From Sphaerochaeta sp. (GTDB lineage Bacteria; Spirochaetota; Spirochaetia; Sphaerochaetales; Sphaerochaetaceae), in the NCBI GenBank assembly GCA_023228445.1, contig JALOBD010000002.1, forward strand, positions 1 to 45,875: a stretch of 45,875 bases of DNA, read 5' to 3'. The notes below the pieces were generated by a model, which saw nothing but the letters and a program-made list of their open reading frames with translations, made no database searches and was not told where the DNA came from. A program made the position numbers and the translations under genes. Position 1 is the first letter of the stretch. Each line of letters opens with the position of its first letter. Positions 15,922 through 25,369 of this stretch are shown one piece after another.

Positions 15922-17151
15922 ATGCAGACAATCATCATCAAAGCGGGAAAAGAGAAACAACTGGTCCGTCACCACCCGTGGGTGTTCAGCGGCGCCATCG
16001 ATACCAAACCATCGGCGCTTGAGACGGGAGCCAGCCGCGTCGAGTCCTTCGACCACCGGTTCATCGCCTGGGGGTGGTACGATGGCAAGAGTCATATCCC
16101 ACTGCGTCTGCTCAGTTGGGATGAGACTGAGACCATAGACGATGGGTGGTTCAAGAAGACCATCGCCCAGAGCGTCATGAGTCGTGCTCCCTTCTTCGCC
16201 GACAAGCAGGGGGGGACGACCACCTTCCGGATCATCTACGGTGAGGCGGACTTCTTGCCCGGCTTGGTCGTTGACGTCTATGGCACGATGCTACTCATCA
16301 CCATCAGTGCACGGATCGCCTGGGATCAGCGCGAACTCATCGCAGAGACGCTGGAGGGCTTGCTCAGCCCGACCTTGATTCTGTTGACTGTCGACAGCGC
16401 CTTCGCCGGCGCCGAACAGCTGAAGGAAGCCACCCTCTACCGCCAGGATGGCGCATGGTTCACACCGGCAAAGCGTCTGGAACCGGTGCGCTTCCGAGAG
16501 GACTCGATCCTCTATGAAATCATCCCCGGCACCGGTCAGAAGAGTGGCTTCTACTGTGACCGCCGTGAGATTCGCATGCGGATGGAGGCGTACGCACACG
16601 ATGCGGTGGTACTCGACCTGGGCTCCTATACCGGCGCCTTCGCCCTTCACGCACTGCGTGGCGGTGCAGCACACGTCGATCTCATCGACAGCAGTGCCTC
16701 AGCCCTTGAGCAGGCGGTGCACCACATCGCCATCAACGAAGAGGCCGGCGTCATCCCGAAGGGCAGCAGCAGCCGGATCACCACCAAGACTGCCGATATG
16801 TTCGAACAGCTGCGCACCATCGCCAACGACCACTACAATTTGATCATCATCGACCCACCAAAGCTCGCCTCGACGAAAGCGCAGACCGAGGGGGCGCTGA
16901 AGGCGTACAAGGACCTCAACCGCCTTGCCATGGAGCGGATTCGCCACAACGGCATCATCGTCTCCCTCTCGTCAAGCGGCAATGTAACGGCAGAGATGCT
17001 GCGTCTGATGCTCGCCTTCAGCGCAACCGATGCCCACGTCGAAGTCCAGATCCTCCACTGGTTCTCACACGACGAGGACCATCCGATCCGCCTCTCCTTC
17101 CCCGAGTCCTCCTACCTCAATGGGTATCTGATCCGGGTATTGCGCCAGTAG
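15922..17151 (+). CDS. Class I SAM-dependent rRNA methyltransferase (RlmI-like)
   Basis: Probable 23S rRNA cytosine-C5 methyltransferase. In the 409-residue protein a PUA-like RNA-binding domain (about 1-75) is followed by the EEHEA-like middle region. GQKSGFYCDRRE (205-216), the SAM motif LDLGSYTG (231-238) and DPPK (311-314) are hallmarks of the RlmI/YwbD group. The exact target base is inferred from the family. The frame is open to 15352 upstream, but that stretch is antisense to the HAD gene; ATG 15922 gives the expected N-terminus and fits the promoter. Confidence 0.88.
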   Translation: MQTIIIKAGKEKQLVRHHPWVFSGAIDTKPSALETGASRVESFDHRFIAWGWYDGKSHIPLRLLSWDETETIDDGWFKKTIAQSVMSRAPFFADKQGGTTTFRIIYGEADFLPGLVVDVYGTMLLITISARIAWDQRELIAETLEGLLSPTLILLTVDSAFAGAEQLKEATLYRQDGAWFTPAKRLEPVRFREDSILYEIIPGTGQKSGFYCDRREIRMRMEAYAHDAVVLDLGSYTGAFALHALRGGAAHVDLIDSSASALEQAVHHIAINEEAGVIPKGSSSRITTKTADMFEQLRTIANDHYNLIIIDPPKLASTKAQTEGALKAYKDLNRLAMERIRHNGIIVSLSSSGNVTAEMLRLMLAFSATDAHVEVQILHWFSHDEDHPIRLSFPESSYLNGYLIRVLRQ

Positions 17152-17252
17152 CCATTCACACGGAGCAGGGTTCTTCAGCGGTTGTCAGCACCGGATACGC
17201 GCATGGACACCGCAGTGACACAGAGTGGGGCAAGTCCATGGCTCCCGCTGGT

Positions 17253-18065
17253 TCACGCGGTCTCTGGTACCGCCTCAATGCTGCGTCTCCTCCACACCCG
17301 CCACGCGATGAAGGCGCAGATGGCGGCCAAGACGATGACGACCGCTTCGAGCAACAGCAGCGAGATACCGCTTCGACTCATCAAAACTGCAACGGCATCG
17401 ACAGCGAAGTGGAGGAGGACGGCAAGCCAAAAGAGGCTGCGTCGATCTTTTTCTTTCACTGCGACCCATACCAGCGTCGAGAAGCTCAGGTGCAGGACCA
17501 CGGCGGCGAAGCGTTCGAGCAGCCCCAAGAGATAGATGGGGGCTGCGGTGGTCGAAAGAGAGGTGAAGATCGCCCCCACCATTGCGCCCTGTTGCTCGCC
17601 CATCGAAGCAAGGAGCGCTTCAGCCCTCCCTGAGCGAATCATCAGCGCATAGTAGAGGTTCATCACCATCGTGGCGGTGAAGACCAAGATCACCTCCATG
17701 CCCCCGTGCCCGGCGCCGAACATCAACGCATCGTGGTCTTTGTCCATCCGCCTTTTCAGCAGCGTCGAGAAGACGATGAGGCGCCCACTCTCCTCAAAGA
17801 GGCCAGCCATCGCCCCACCATAAAGGGCGAAGAGCCAAACGTTCTGCTGGATGACTACCCCGACCGATGATCTGAGCACCACCAGATGCACGAGCTGCTC
17901 CAAGACCATGGCAAAGAGGAGGAACGTCGCCGCACCGAAGAAGAACGGACGTCGATGACAGCCAAACCGTCGCCTCAGAGCCAGGTAGAGGAGAACTGGG
18001 ATGGAGAGGGACACCAGTATATCAATGATGAGAACCACCAGCATGGAATTCGAGATAATGTACAC
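17253..18065 (-). CDS. YhfC-family intramembrane metalloprotease-like protein
   Basis: Polytopic membrane protein of 270 residues with about eight hydrophobic segments. The putative active-site motifs of the YhfC/PrsW-type superfamily are visible: EESGR (91-95), GHGGMEV (119-125) and HxxxD (H219, D223). Such proteins are predicted glutamic or zinc intramembrane peptidases, with unknown substrates. Start is GTG 18065 with AAGGGGG (18072-18078) 6 nt upstream; an internal ATG at 18044 is the alternative. It follows the Cys-cluster gene by 68 bp on the same strand. Confidence 0.8.
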   Translation of the reverse strand: MYIISNSMLVVLIIDILVSLSIPVLLYLALRRRFGCHRRPFFFGAATFLLFAMVLEQLVHLVVLRSSVGVVIQQNVWLFALYGGAMAGLFEESGRLIVFSTLLKRRMDKDHDALMFGAGHGGMEVILVFTATMVMNLYYALMIRSGRAEALLASMGEQQGAMVGAIFTSLSTTAAPIYLLGLLERFAAVVLHLSFSTLVWVAVKEKDRRSLFWLAVLLHFAVDAVAVLMSRSGISLLLLEAVVIVLAAICAFIAWRVWRRRSIEAVPETA

Positions 18066-18133
18066 GCTCTACCCCCTTGGCATTGTTTGACACATGCAAT
18101 TTCAGTATATGCCGCTCCCTGATAAAATGACAG

Positions 18134-18760
18134 CTAGCTCGCAAGCGGACTGTCATCATCATTGAAGGCGCTGCCCTCGATGAGCGAGATGAGGAACTGC
18201 AGCTCCTCGACCAGCTGCCTGACTTGGACGGAGAGGATATCCACCCGCCCCTCATCGAGGCTTCTCAGTGCGTAGCTGTAGTGCTGCATCAGTGGAACCG
18301 GTCGGTCGAAGGTGAGGGAGAGCGGCATCGTCTCCTCCCTATTGTACTTGCACCGGCGGAAGATCGCCCTCCCGTTCTTATCAGCTGAAGAGGCAGCCCC
18401 AAAGAGGCGGCAGATCAAGGGGCGCACCGCATAGACAGTGCAGTGGTAGGGGCTCCCCTTGTCATAGAGGGGACACGGCCCCCCATCGACGCCTTCGGTG
18501 TAGAGGCGATCGATGAGGTGACGCTTCTCGCCATCGACGAGGAGATGGGCTGCCACCAGGCTCGCCTCCAACGCGGTGATATCGGGATTGAAGTGCTCAC
18601 AGCAGGTGCCGCACCCTGGGCCACAGCCGATGGAGTACTCGTCTTTGAACCTGCCGGTCTCGTCTTCGATCTGCTCATAGAGGGAGGAGAGACGTTCGAG
18701 CCGCTGGTGATGATGGGTCTCTTTCAAGACACTGAGGATCTCTATGATGGCGTGGTTCAT
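18134..18760 (-). CDS. YkgJ-family cysteine cluster protein
   Basis: Protein of 208 residues with the CxxxCxxCC signature (CGPGCGTCC; C46, C50, C53, C54) near the N-terminus and further cysteines downstream (CPLY, C in RPLICRLFG, CKY). These are predicted to bind zinc or an iron-sulfur centre (family formerly UPF0153). Function is unknown. The ATG at 18760 has GGAG (18770-18773) upstream; an in-frame TTG at 18775 overlaps that site and is unlikely. Confidence 0.82.
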   Translation of the reverse strand: MNHAIIEILSVLKETHHHQRLERLSSLYEQIEDETGRFKDEYSIGCGPGCGTCCEHFNPDITALEASLVAAHLLVDGEKRHLIDRLYTEGVDGGPCPLYDKGSPYHCTVYAVRPLICRLFGAASSADKNGRAIFRRCKYNREETMPLSLTFDRPVPLMQHYSYALRSLDEGRVDILSVQVRQLVEELQFLISLIEGSAFNDDDSPLAS

Positions 18761-18784
18761 CGGTGGGTTCTCCAAAACTGAGCG

Positions 18785-18814
18785 ATACTAGCACTCAGGT
18801 CGGGGGAAAATCAA
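18785..18814 (-). promoter_or_regulatory. Promoter of the Cys-cluster gene
   Basis: On the minus strand: TTGATT (18809-18814), 18-nt spacer, TAGTAT (18785-18790), about 24 nt upstream of the ATG at 18760. Confidence 0.45.
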
Positions 18815-18829
18815 GCACCCATCCACCCT

Positions 18830-18857
18830 TTTCCAAACAACGGTTTGCCACTATACT
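18830..18857 (+). promoter_or_regulatory. Promoter of the HD-domain gene
   Basis: TTTCCA (18830-18835), 16-nt spacer and TATACT (18852-18857). AGGAGG (18864-18869) follows, 6 nt before ATG 18876. The leader is short but contains a Shine-Dalgarno sequence, in contrast to the leaderless genes. Confidence 0.5.
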
Positions 18858-18875
18858 GGCGCGAGGAGGATGGCG

Positions 18876-19427
18876 ATGATCGATCGAGAAACAGCACTGG
18901 AGCTTTTGAAGAAGTATACCCCCGAAGAGAGCCAAATCATCCACGCATACTGCGTCGAGGAGACGATGCGACGCTTTGCAACCGAATATGGACATGATGC
19001 ACTCTACTGGTCGCTTGTCGGCCTGCTCCATGACATCGACTACGGACTCTACCCCGAAGAGCACTGCAAGATGGCCCCCACGCTGCTTGCAGAGGTCGAT
19101 GTCGACGACGCCTTCATCCGTGCAGTGGTCAGCCACGGCTGGCAGATCTGCAGTGACGTCGAGCCGGTTCACTTCATGGAAAAAGTCCTCTACACCATCG
19201 ATGAGCTGACCGGTCTCATCTATGCCACCGCCCTGATGAGACCACAGCGGATGGTCGGCATGGGGGTCAAGTCGGTGAAGAAGAAGTGGTCCAGTCCGAG
19301 CTTCGCTGCCGGGGTCAACCGCGAGATCATTGCCCGTGGCGCTGAGCTGCTCGGCCTGCCGTTGGAGACCATCATCACTCTGACCATCGAGGCGATGGAG
19401 GCAGCGAGCGAGAAGATCGGGCTCTGA
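18876..19427 (+). CDS. HD-domain protein (putative phosphohydrolase)
   Basis: Protein of 183 residues with an HD metal-binding signature (GLLHDIDYG, H52-D53), an upstream H23 and a later conserved H in VVSHGW, as in small HDIG-type proteins often annotated as hydrolases. The substrate is unknown. ATG 18870 lies directly against the AGGAGG and is too close; ATG 18876 has the proper 6-nt spacing. The last 53 bp overlap the 3' end of convergent pyrC. Confidence 0.82.
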   Translation: MIDRETALELLKKYTPEESQIIHAYCVEETMRRFATEYGHDALYWSLVGLLHDIDYGLYPEEHCKMAPTLLAEVDVDDAFIRAVVSHGWQICSDVEPVHFMEKVLYTIDELTGLIYATALMRPQRMVGMGVKSVKKKWSSPSFAAGVNREIIARGAELLGLPLETIITLTIEAMEAASEKIGL

Positions 19428-20460
19428 GGCCGGCAAAACTGTCGTAGGGGTACTGTCGGGCCATGCGGTCACTGATCGCACAGAGTGCGTCGTACGGCGG
19501 GATGGTGACCTTCACCTGCTCAAGAGCAAAGAGGCGCTTTACCCGCCCTCCTGCCAGCTCGCTCAGCAACGTCTCGTCGATGCCGGCATCGATGAGCGCC
19601 TTGATGGCCAACAACAATCCGCTGAAGCCGGGGATTCCCGACGCCCCACCCTCCTTGTCCGTGAGGGTATGGGGGGCGTGGTCGGTCTCGATCCAGTCCA
19701 CACGAGCGTCAAGCGTTGCCGTAAAGAGGGCACTGCGCTCCTCTTGGCTGCGCAGCGGCGGATTCATCTTCGCCCAGAGGCTTCTCCGCTTTGCATCCTC
19801 CTCACTGAGCAGCAGGTGGTGTGGCGTTACTGCGCAGCTGATCCGCCTACCCTCCCTTCGAGCCTGCTCGACCTGCTCCAGAGCCCCCATCGTCGAGAGG
19901 TGGCAGATGTGCAGGTGCCCTTCAAAGCCCGCCTGCCGTGACAGACGGATCTGGTCGGCCACCGAGGCAACTTCAGCCTCAGGCGGCCGTACTCTGCTGT
20001 GGGAGGAGAAATCGTTCGGGTCGTTGAGCTCGGGGTGCATGAACTGCTCCTTCTCACAGTGCAGCGCCACCACCCCGTCATACCCCGCCTCAGCAAGCCA
20101 TCGGTAGACCTGAAGCTGCCCCTCCTCCTCAGTCAGGCCCATGTTGCCCGTAGAGTGGCCAGCAAAGAGTTTCAAACCCACCACCGCAGGATAGAGGTCC
20201 ATCGCCAACGCAGCCACTTCAGCTACTTGGTTCCGCTTTGAAGTCACCCCGGCCCAGAGGTGGTAGCTCACCCCCGCTTTAAGGGCAGCAACCTCCATAA
20301 GACGGCGCTCGATGGTCGCACGGTCGGTGAGCGGGGGGTTGGTGTTGGGCATGTCGAAGAGTGCGGTGATACCACACGCCTGGGCAACAGCAAGGCCATG
20401 GGCGAGGGTCTCCTTCTCCCGTTGGGCCCAATCGCGCAGGTGGACGTGGGGGTCAATCAT
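19375..20460 (-). CDS. pyrC: Dihydroorotase
   Basis: Zinc enzyme that cyclises carbamoyl-aspartate to dihydroorotate, the second step after ATCase. The 361-residue amidohydrolase has DPHVHLRD (3-10), a presumed carboxylated Lys97 in VGLKLFAGHSTG and the DHAPH motif (260-264). ATG 20460 starts directly at the metal-binding motif; the longer frame is the overlapping pyrDK end in another phase. It is the last gene of the pyr operon and overlaps pyrDK by 8 bp. The last 17 or so residues are encoded in an overlap with the HD gene and may not be conserved. Confidence 0.93.
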   Translation of the reverse strand: MIDPHVHLRDWAQREKETLAHGLAVAQACGITALFDMPNTNPPLTDRATIERRLMEVAALKAGVSYHLWAGVTSKRNQVAEVAALAMDLYPAVVGLKLFAGHSTGNMGLTEEEGQLQVYRWLAEAGYDGVVALHCEKEQFMHPELNDPNDFSSHSRVRPPEAEVASVADQIRLSRQAGFEGHLHICHLSTMGALEQVEQARREGRRISCAVTPHHLLLSEEDAKRRSLWAKMNPPLRSQEERSALFTATLDARVDWIETDHAPHTLTDKEGGASGIPGFSGLLLAIKALIDAGIDETLLSELAGGRVKRLFALEQVKVTIPPYDALCAISDRMARQYPYDSFAGLRARSSRSLPPSPRWSE

Positions 20461-22183
20461 AGGCAAGCAGCTCCGGCGCTTCGCGTTCGAGGTATTCGTA
20501 ATCCATGAAGGTTCCCCAGCGGCAGGTGAGGCGGTCACCACAGGCACATTCTCCACACATGCCGATGCCACAGAGGGTCATCCGCTCCATCGACAGGTAG
20601 AGGTTCTCCTTGGCAATGCCACGTGCCAACAGCTTTCGTGCGGCGATGGCCATGAAGATCTCCGGACCCACCAGGTAGGCTGCATCATCGCTGCCGAGGG
20701 CGATGGCATCAAGGTTGTCCAACACCCGTCCCGGTCGCCCATCGTCAAAGATGCAGGAGAACGGGCCGTACGGGGAGAGCTCGGCGCCGAGGAGCGCCTC
20801 ACCCTCTGCCTCCTCGCTGGTTCCGATGAGGATCGTCATCGCCGTACCCTGGTCTTTGAGCTTCTCGGCTAGGGAGGGCAGTACTGCCACTCCGGTTCCT
20901 CCACCGATGAGCAGCGCCCGTTCGGTCCTCCGGTTCTCAAGCTCAGCGCCGTAGAGGCCGCGTACATAGAGCTCATCACCCTCCTGCAGTGAGCAGAGCG
21001 CCTTTGAGAAGGGGCCACGCTCCTTGACAATGAAGGTCAATGGGTCGTTGTGGGCCACCGAGAAGGGTTTCTCCCCCACCTGTGGCAGCCAGAGAAACGC
21101 AAACTGCCCGGCTTTGGCGTCCAGTACTCCATCGAGGGTGATGATCGCTGTCGAAGCACCGTAGTGGTGCACCTCCACCACTGTGTGGCGTCGGTAGGCC
21201 ATCTGACGCTCTGTGATGAGGAATGAGGTAGCCGAGGGACCGTGGTACTCCTCGCTCCTCAGCTGTGCCTCCGCCCCCTGTTTGATGGACGTCAGGTATT
21301 GAGGCCAGTTGCGTTGGTCTACACAGCCGAGTGCGCTGCCGACCCCCACCGCATCACTGCCCGCCTCGATCATCGCGGCGGCCTCTTCTGCGGTGAAGAC
21401 TCCACCCATGCCGATGAGCGGCACCGCAGGCCCCACCGCATCGCGGATGGCCCTGATGGCACCCAATGCGTCAGCGTACACTGCCCGGCCTGAGAGCCCG
21501 CCCTTTCCGCCCAGGTTGTTCTGGAGAATCGGCGTGTTGCTGATCGGGTCGATATGGACGATCGGACCGACGGTGTTGATGGCCACCAGACCATCGGCAC
21601 CAGCTTCGAGTGCCGCTTTGGCGATGGTGCCGATATCCTCGACATTGGGCGTCAGCTTGATGAAGAGGGGAGCGTTGCAATCACGGGTGGCACGCTTGAT
21701 GGCGCTCACGTACGAGGCGGCGATGTTGGGGTCGCAGCCGATGGCAGCCCCGTATCCACTCAAGACGTGAGGGCAGGAGAAGTTGAGCTCCACCAGGTCG
21801 GCCACCTCGTCAAAACTTCTCACCAGGGTGATGAAGTCCTCTACGGTATTGGCCGAGAGGGAGACGTTGAGCAAAGAGCGGAGCGGATGTGTTGCCCGGA
21901 GCGTCTCCAGTTCCCAGAGCGCCTGCTCCAAGCCGGGGTTTCTCAGCCCCACCGAGTTGCCGAAGACCCCTCTCTCCGTCTCACAGATCACCGGCTCGCG
22001 GTTGCCGGGGTTGACCGTCACCTGAAAACTCTTGGTGGTGATGATCGAGACTGCCTCGACCTTGCGGTCGAAGAACCGGATCAAGGCAGGTTTGGTGCTG
22101 GCCACTCCACTGACCGTGGTGAGCAGCACATCCTGGCACGGGTCGAGGTGGCGACCGACAAGCAGCTTGATGACATCCCTCAC
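20453..22183 (-). CDS. Fused dihydroorotate dehydrogenase (class 1B catalytic subunit) and electron-transfer subunit
   Basis: One 576-residue chain combines PyrD and PyrK, which are normally separate proteins of the NAD-dependent heterotetramer. Residues 1-320 are the PyrD FMN barrel (LNFSCPHVLSGYG with the active-site loop Cys; FIKLTPNV; NTVGPIVHID; GMGGV). About 330-576 is PyrK: a ferredoxin-reductase-like FAD domain, an NAD domain (LLIGGGTGVAVLPSLAEKL) and the [2Fe-2S] cysteines C538, C543, C546 and C554. It oxidises dihydroorotate to orotate with NAD+ as acceptor. The start overlaps pyrF by 4 bp (ATGA). The reading frame is continuous, so the fusion is not a frameshift artefact visible here. 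Confidence 0.92.
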   Translation of the reverse strand: MRDVIKLLVGRHLDPCQDVLLTTVSGVASTKPALIRFFDRKVEAVSIITTKSFQVTVNPGNREPVICETERGVFGNSVGLRNPGLEQALWELETLRATHPLRSLLNVSLSANTVEDFITLVRSFDEVADLVELNFSCPHVLSGYGAAIGCDPNIAASYVSAIKRATRDCNAPLFIKLTPNVEDIGTIAKAALEAGADGLVAINTVGPIVHIDPISNTPILQNNLGGKGGLSGRAVYADALGAIRAIRDAVGPAVPLIGMGGVFTAEEAAAMIEAGSDAVGVGSALGCVDQRNWPQYLTSIKQGAEAQLRSEEYHGPSATSFLITERQMAYRRHTVVEVHHYGASTAIITLDGVLDAKAGQFAFLWLPQVGEKPFSVAHNDPLTFIVKERGPFSKALCSLQEGDELYVRGLYGAELENRRTERALLIGGGTGVAVLPSLAEKLKDQGTAMTILIGTSEEAEGEALLGAELSPYGPFSCIFDDGRPGRVLDNLDAIALGSDDAAYLVGPEIFMAIAARKLLARGIAKENLYLSMERMTLCGIGMCGECACGDRLTCRWGTFMDYEYLEREAPELLAYD

Positions 22184-23046
22184 AGCGCGGCCTCCTCGAT
22201 CAAGGAGGCGATGGCCGCCTCACAGCGGGCAAGCCAATCGTCAGGGGCCGGCCCCCTCTTCCACGGGTGGGTCAGCCCGCTTGAGCTGTTGATCCGCACC
22301 AAGGGCAAGGGGTAGCCAATCTGCCTGAGGATGGTGATGACTTCTCCCGCCGACCCTCCCTGGCTGCCGACTCCGGGAATCAAGAGCGGGATGCGTTCGT
22401 CTTTGTAGAAGGTTGCAATCTCGCTGAGCTCTGTGAGGTTTGTCGCCCCGACGACTGCCCCGACCTGTCCCCGGCGCCCGTTGTAGGCGGCAATCTGGCG
22501 TGCCACCTCGAGGTAGAGGGGACGCCGGTCGTCGAGGACGAGGTTCTGCAGGTCCTTGCCGCCGGGGTTGCTGGTGCGGTTGAGGAGGTAGACCCCATGC
22601 TCTGCGAAGTCGATGAACGGGAGGACCGAGTCGCTGCCCATGTAGGGGGCGACGGTCACCGCGTCAGCCTGCCACGAGACGAACGCCTCACGGGCGTAGT
22701 TGTGGCTACTGGTGGCGATATCCCCTCGTTTACTGTCCAAGATCACCGGAGTGTGGGGAAAGTGCTCCTCGATCATCGCCAGCACGTCGCCGAGCGCACG
22801 GCTTCCGTCAAAGATGCCGCTGCGCGCCCGGTCTTCGGCTTGCCAATAGCCGAGGTTGGGCTTGAAAGCCGCAACGGAGAGACCCTGCCTCTTCATCATG
22901 GTAAAGAGGGCGAAAAAACTCTCGGTGGAGCTTCGATAGAAATCATCGCCTTGGATGGGCAACGCTTGGGCGATCGGATCGAGGCCCATGCAGACGATGT
23001 TGCCCGCGCTCTCAGCGCTCTCTCTCAGGTGGTCGGCCCAGTTCAT
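22180..23046 (-). CDS. pyrF: Orotidine 5'-phosphate decarboxylase (PyrF subfamily 2)
   Basis: Converts OMP to UMP, the final step of the pathway. The 288-residue protein has GLDP near residue 21 and the catalytic DSKRGDIATSS (104-114; Asp104, Lys106, Asp109), the longer type-2 form. ATG 23046 overlaps the pyrE stop as TGATG, favouring coupled translation; the longer frame to 23109 is in the pyrE coding region. Confidence 0.93.
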   Translation of the reverse strand: MNWADHLRESAESAGNIVCMGLDPIAQALPIQGDDFYRSSTESFFALFTMMKRQGLSVAAFKPNLGYWQAEDRARSGIFDGSRALGDVLAMIEEHFPHTPVILDSKRGDIATSSHNYAREAFVSWQADAVTVAPYMGSDSVLPFIDFAEHGVYLLNRTSNPGGKDLQNLVLDDRRPLYLEVARQIAAYNGRRGQVGAVVGATNLTELSEIATFYKDERIPLLIPGVGSQGGSAGEVITILRQIGYPLPLVRINSSSGLTHPWKRGPAPDDWLARCEAAIASLIEEAAL

Positions 23047-23747
23047 CAGTGCTGCTCCTCGCGCGCAAAGCCGCGCTGCTCTCCCCACCCGAAGGGGTCT
23101 TTTTGCCACGCTGCCAACGCAGCGGCTTCTCCATCATCGATGTACTTGGTCTCAAGCGCTGTCTTGACCATGACATCGTAGGTGAGGATTGTGTGAAAGA
23201 CACAGGGCGGATCAAGCGATTTGAACGTCTCTGCAGCCTTTTCCATGGAGTAGGTGAAGATGGCCAGCGTATAGGGGCAGACCCCGCCTGCGTGCACTAT
23301 CGCCTCCACCGCTTTTACGGAAGAACCGCCGGTGGAGATCAGGTCCTCGATGAGCAAGACCCTCGCCCCCTCATAGGAGCCGGAAGGTCCCAGTCCTTCG
23401 ATCTGTTGGCCCAGGCCATGGCCCTTGGAGGAGCTACGGACATAGGAGAGGGGCTTGCCTAGACGATCGGCGAGTGTGGTGGCGTGGGGGATGCCGGCGG
23501 TGGCGGTGCCGGCAATGTTCTGTGGATCATACTCCAGCACATCCAGCATCGCCGCGAAGGCTTCGGCGACGAGTGCACGGGTGCTGGCATCGGCCAAGAG
23601 GCGGCGATTGTCGTTGTAGATCGGCATCCGGTAGCCGCTTACCCAGGTGAATGGGTTGTCGACCGAAAGGCGGATGGCTCCCAGCTCGAAGGCTGCCCGG
23701 GCCACGTTCGGCCCCCAGTGGTTGGTGATACGTGTCAGTCTGTCCAT
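23046..23747 (-). CDS. pyrE: Orotate phosphoribosyltransferase
   Basis: Transfers phosphoribose from PRPP to orotate, giving OMP. The 233-residue protein has the type I PRTase fold with the PRPP-binding loop VLLIEDLISTGGSS (130-143) and a flexible-loop region SSSKGHG (106-112). It follows pyrBI by 17 bp and overlaps pyrF by 1 bp, so it acts in consecutive steps with its neighbour. Confidence 0.95.
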   Translation of the reverse strand: MDRLTRITNHWGPNVARAAFELGAIRLSVDNPFTWVSGYRMPIYNDNRRLLADASTRALVAEAFAAMLDVLEYDPQNIAGTATAGIPHATTLADRLGKPLSYVRSSSKGHGLGQQIEGLGPSGSYEGARVLLIEDLISTGGSSVKAVEAIVHAGGVCPYTLAIFTYSMEKAAETFKSLDPPCVFHTILTYDVMVKTALETKYIDDGEAAALAAWQKDPFGWGEQRGFAREEQH

Positions 23748-23764
23748 GTTCCCTCCAGTCTATC

Positions 23765-25369
23765 TCATTTGTTGCGGCTCTTCCATATTTGCTTGAAGGT
23801 GTGTCGTGTCTCGCAGTAGGCGCAGACGAAGTGGTTGTCGTGGCAGCGGAAGAAGAGCGCCGGCACCCCCTCGTCCTGATCTGGGTGGGAGATGCACGCC
23901 TCATTGGTGCAGGCAAGGTCCTCAAAGTTGTAGATCCTCGGCGGTAGCGAGAGGCGGAACTTGTTGGCAACCTTCCCATCCTTGATGAGGTTGAGCGTGC
24001 ACCCGGGTGCCACCGCCGCAAGACGCTTGAGGTGCTTGCGACTGAGGCCCACCTCCCCGGGTCGGAAGATGATGCCTTTGAAGCGCTCCCGGTCCTTGCC
24101 GCCGGTGGAGACCCACTCCCCTCCCTTCGACTCGTCAAGACCGAGCACGCTACTGATCAGGCGCATGTGGTCGCGGATGGCGCCCGGCTCCTCGCCGCGC
24201 AGGATATGGTCGATGACCAGACCGTTGTGGATGGGTTGCACCCCCTCGCTGACCACCTTCTCCTTCAAAGGTCGGTCGGTGAGGTCTACCTCATGGATGT
24301 ACTCCTCCCACACCGCAGCCTTTGGCTTCTCGGAAGGTACAAACTCCTCGCCGATCTTGCCGGCGATCATGGCAAGGAGGACAATGCGCACGTACATGCC
24401 GTTGATGGACTGCCGCTCCCAGCCGTTGAGTGAGGTGGCATCGAGGAAGGTCGGGATGGTCGGGTGCTGTTTGTGTCTCGGCAGCGGATGGTAGAACTTC
24501 GTTCCTTCTCCAATGAGCGGGAGCAACTCCCTGCGGAAGGTGATCGAGCGCCTCAGCTCCGCCTCGCGCTTGAGGATCCGCTCCCCCATGCGTTCAAGCT
24601 GTGGGCGGGTAAAGTACCACTTTTTGGCCACATCGCCCTGAGCGAGATACGCGTCGATCGAATCGAAGGTTCGCACCACGTATCCGTTGTCCACCATCTT
24701 CTGTACATAGTGCTCCGGCATGGCCAACTCCGGTGGTGCGACCAGGTCGATCCTCACCCGGTCGAAGATTGTCAGCCCATCGGCCTTGGAGTGGACGGTA
24801 CGACCGTGGAAGAGGTCACCCACCAGGGCGAGGTGGAGTTCTTCGCAGCTGTAGTCGTTGTCCTCCAGGAAGGTGAACTCGTCGAGCAACTCCTGGGTGG
24901 GATGCTCATGGCGCCCATCGCCTGCGTTGATGAAGGCGGGCTTGCGCCAGAGCTGGTTGCGCGCTGCATAGGCGGCGCAGCTCTCTTCCAGCCAGCGGCA
25001 GACCCCCTCGAGCTTGCTGCGTACGATGAAGATGGTGTTGGCATACCCGCTGAGGGTGAAGAAGGTGTCGGCGTAGCTCTCACCCTTGTTGAAGGAGGAG
25101 CTCTCGCTGCTCAGGTCGTTGACCTTGGCATGGTGGAAGTTCGCCGCATTGCGGAAAGACTCCTTCGTCCTGGTGGAATCTTCGAGGAAAACCTCGTAGA
25201 TGCCGAAGTCGCGGTCGTCGATCCGATAGCGGCTCAGGACCTCCTCGTCGTGGTGCTCCATCGCCGCTTTGAGGATTCTCGCTTGTTCGAAGAGGTAGCG
25301 CCGCTCTTCGTTGGAGAAGTCCTCGATGACGCATAGCGATCGTCCGGTGAACACACTCTTGTTTTTCAT
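23765..25369 (-). CDS. Aspartate carbamoyltransferase, fused catalytic and regulatory chains (PyrB-PyrI)
   Basis: Catalyses the committed step, carbamoyl phosphate plus aspartate to carbamoyl-aspartate. The 534-residue chain has PyrB at about 1-370: STRTKESF (65-72) for carbamoyl phosphate and the HPLPRHKQHP loop for aspartate. A PyrI-like allosteric domain follows, ending in a zinc site C487-x4-C492-x23-C516-x2-C519, the same spacing as the E. coli regulatory chain. Fusions of this kind are known from Thermotoga and some spirochaetes. ATG 25369 has AGGAG (25381-25385) 11 nt upstream. It is the first operon gene and is preceded by an attenuator. Confidence 0.94.
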   Translation of the reverse strand: MKNKSVFTGRSLCVIEDFSNEERRYLFEQARILKAAMEHHDEEVLSRYRIDDRDFGIYEVFLEDSTRTKESFRNAANFHHAKVNDLSSESSSFNKGESYADTFFTLSGYANTIFIVRSKLEGVCRWLEESCAAYAARNQLWRKPAFINAGDGRHEHPTQELLDEFTFLEDNDYSCEELHLALVGDLFHGRTVHSKADGLTIFDRVRIDLVAPPELAMPEHYVQKMVDNGYVVRTFDSIDAYLAQGDVAKKWYFTRPQLERMGERILKREAELRRSITFRRELLPLIGEGTKFYHPLPRHKQHPTIPTFLDATSLNGWERQSINGMYVRIVLLAMIAGKIGEEFVPSEKPKAAVWEEYIHEVDLTDRPLKEKVVSEGVQPIHNGLVIDHILRGEEPGAIRDHMRLISSVLGLDESKGGEWVSTGGKDRERFKGIIFRPGEVGLSRKHLKRLAAVAPGCTLNLIKDGKVANKFRLSLPPRIYNFEDLACTNEACISHPDQDEGVPALFFRCHDNHFVCAYCETRHTFKQIWKSRNK

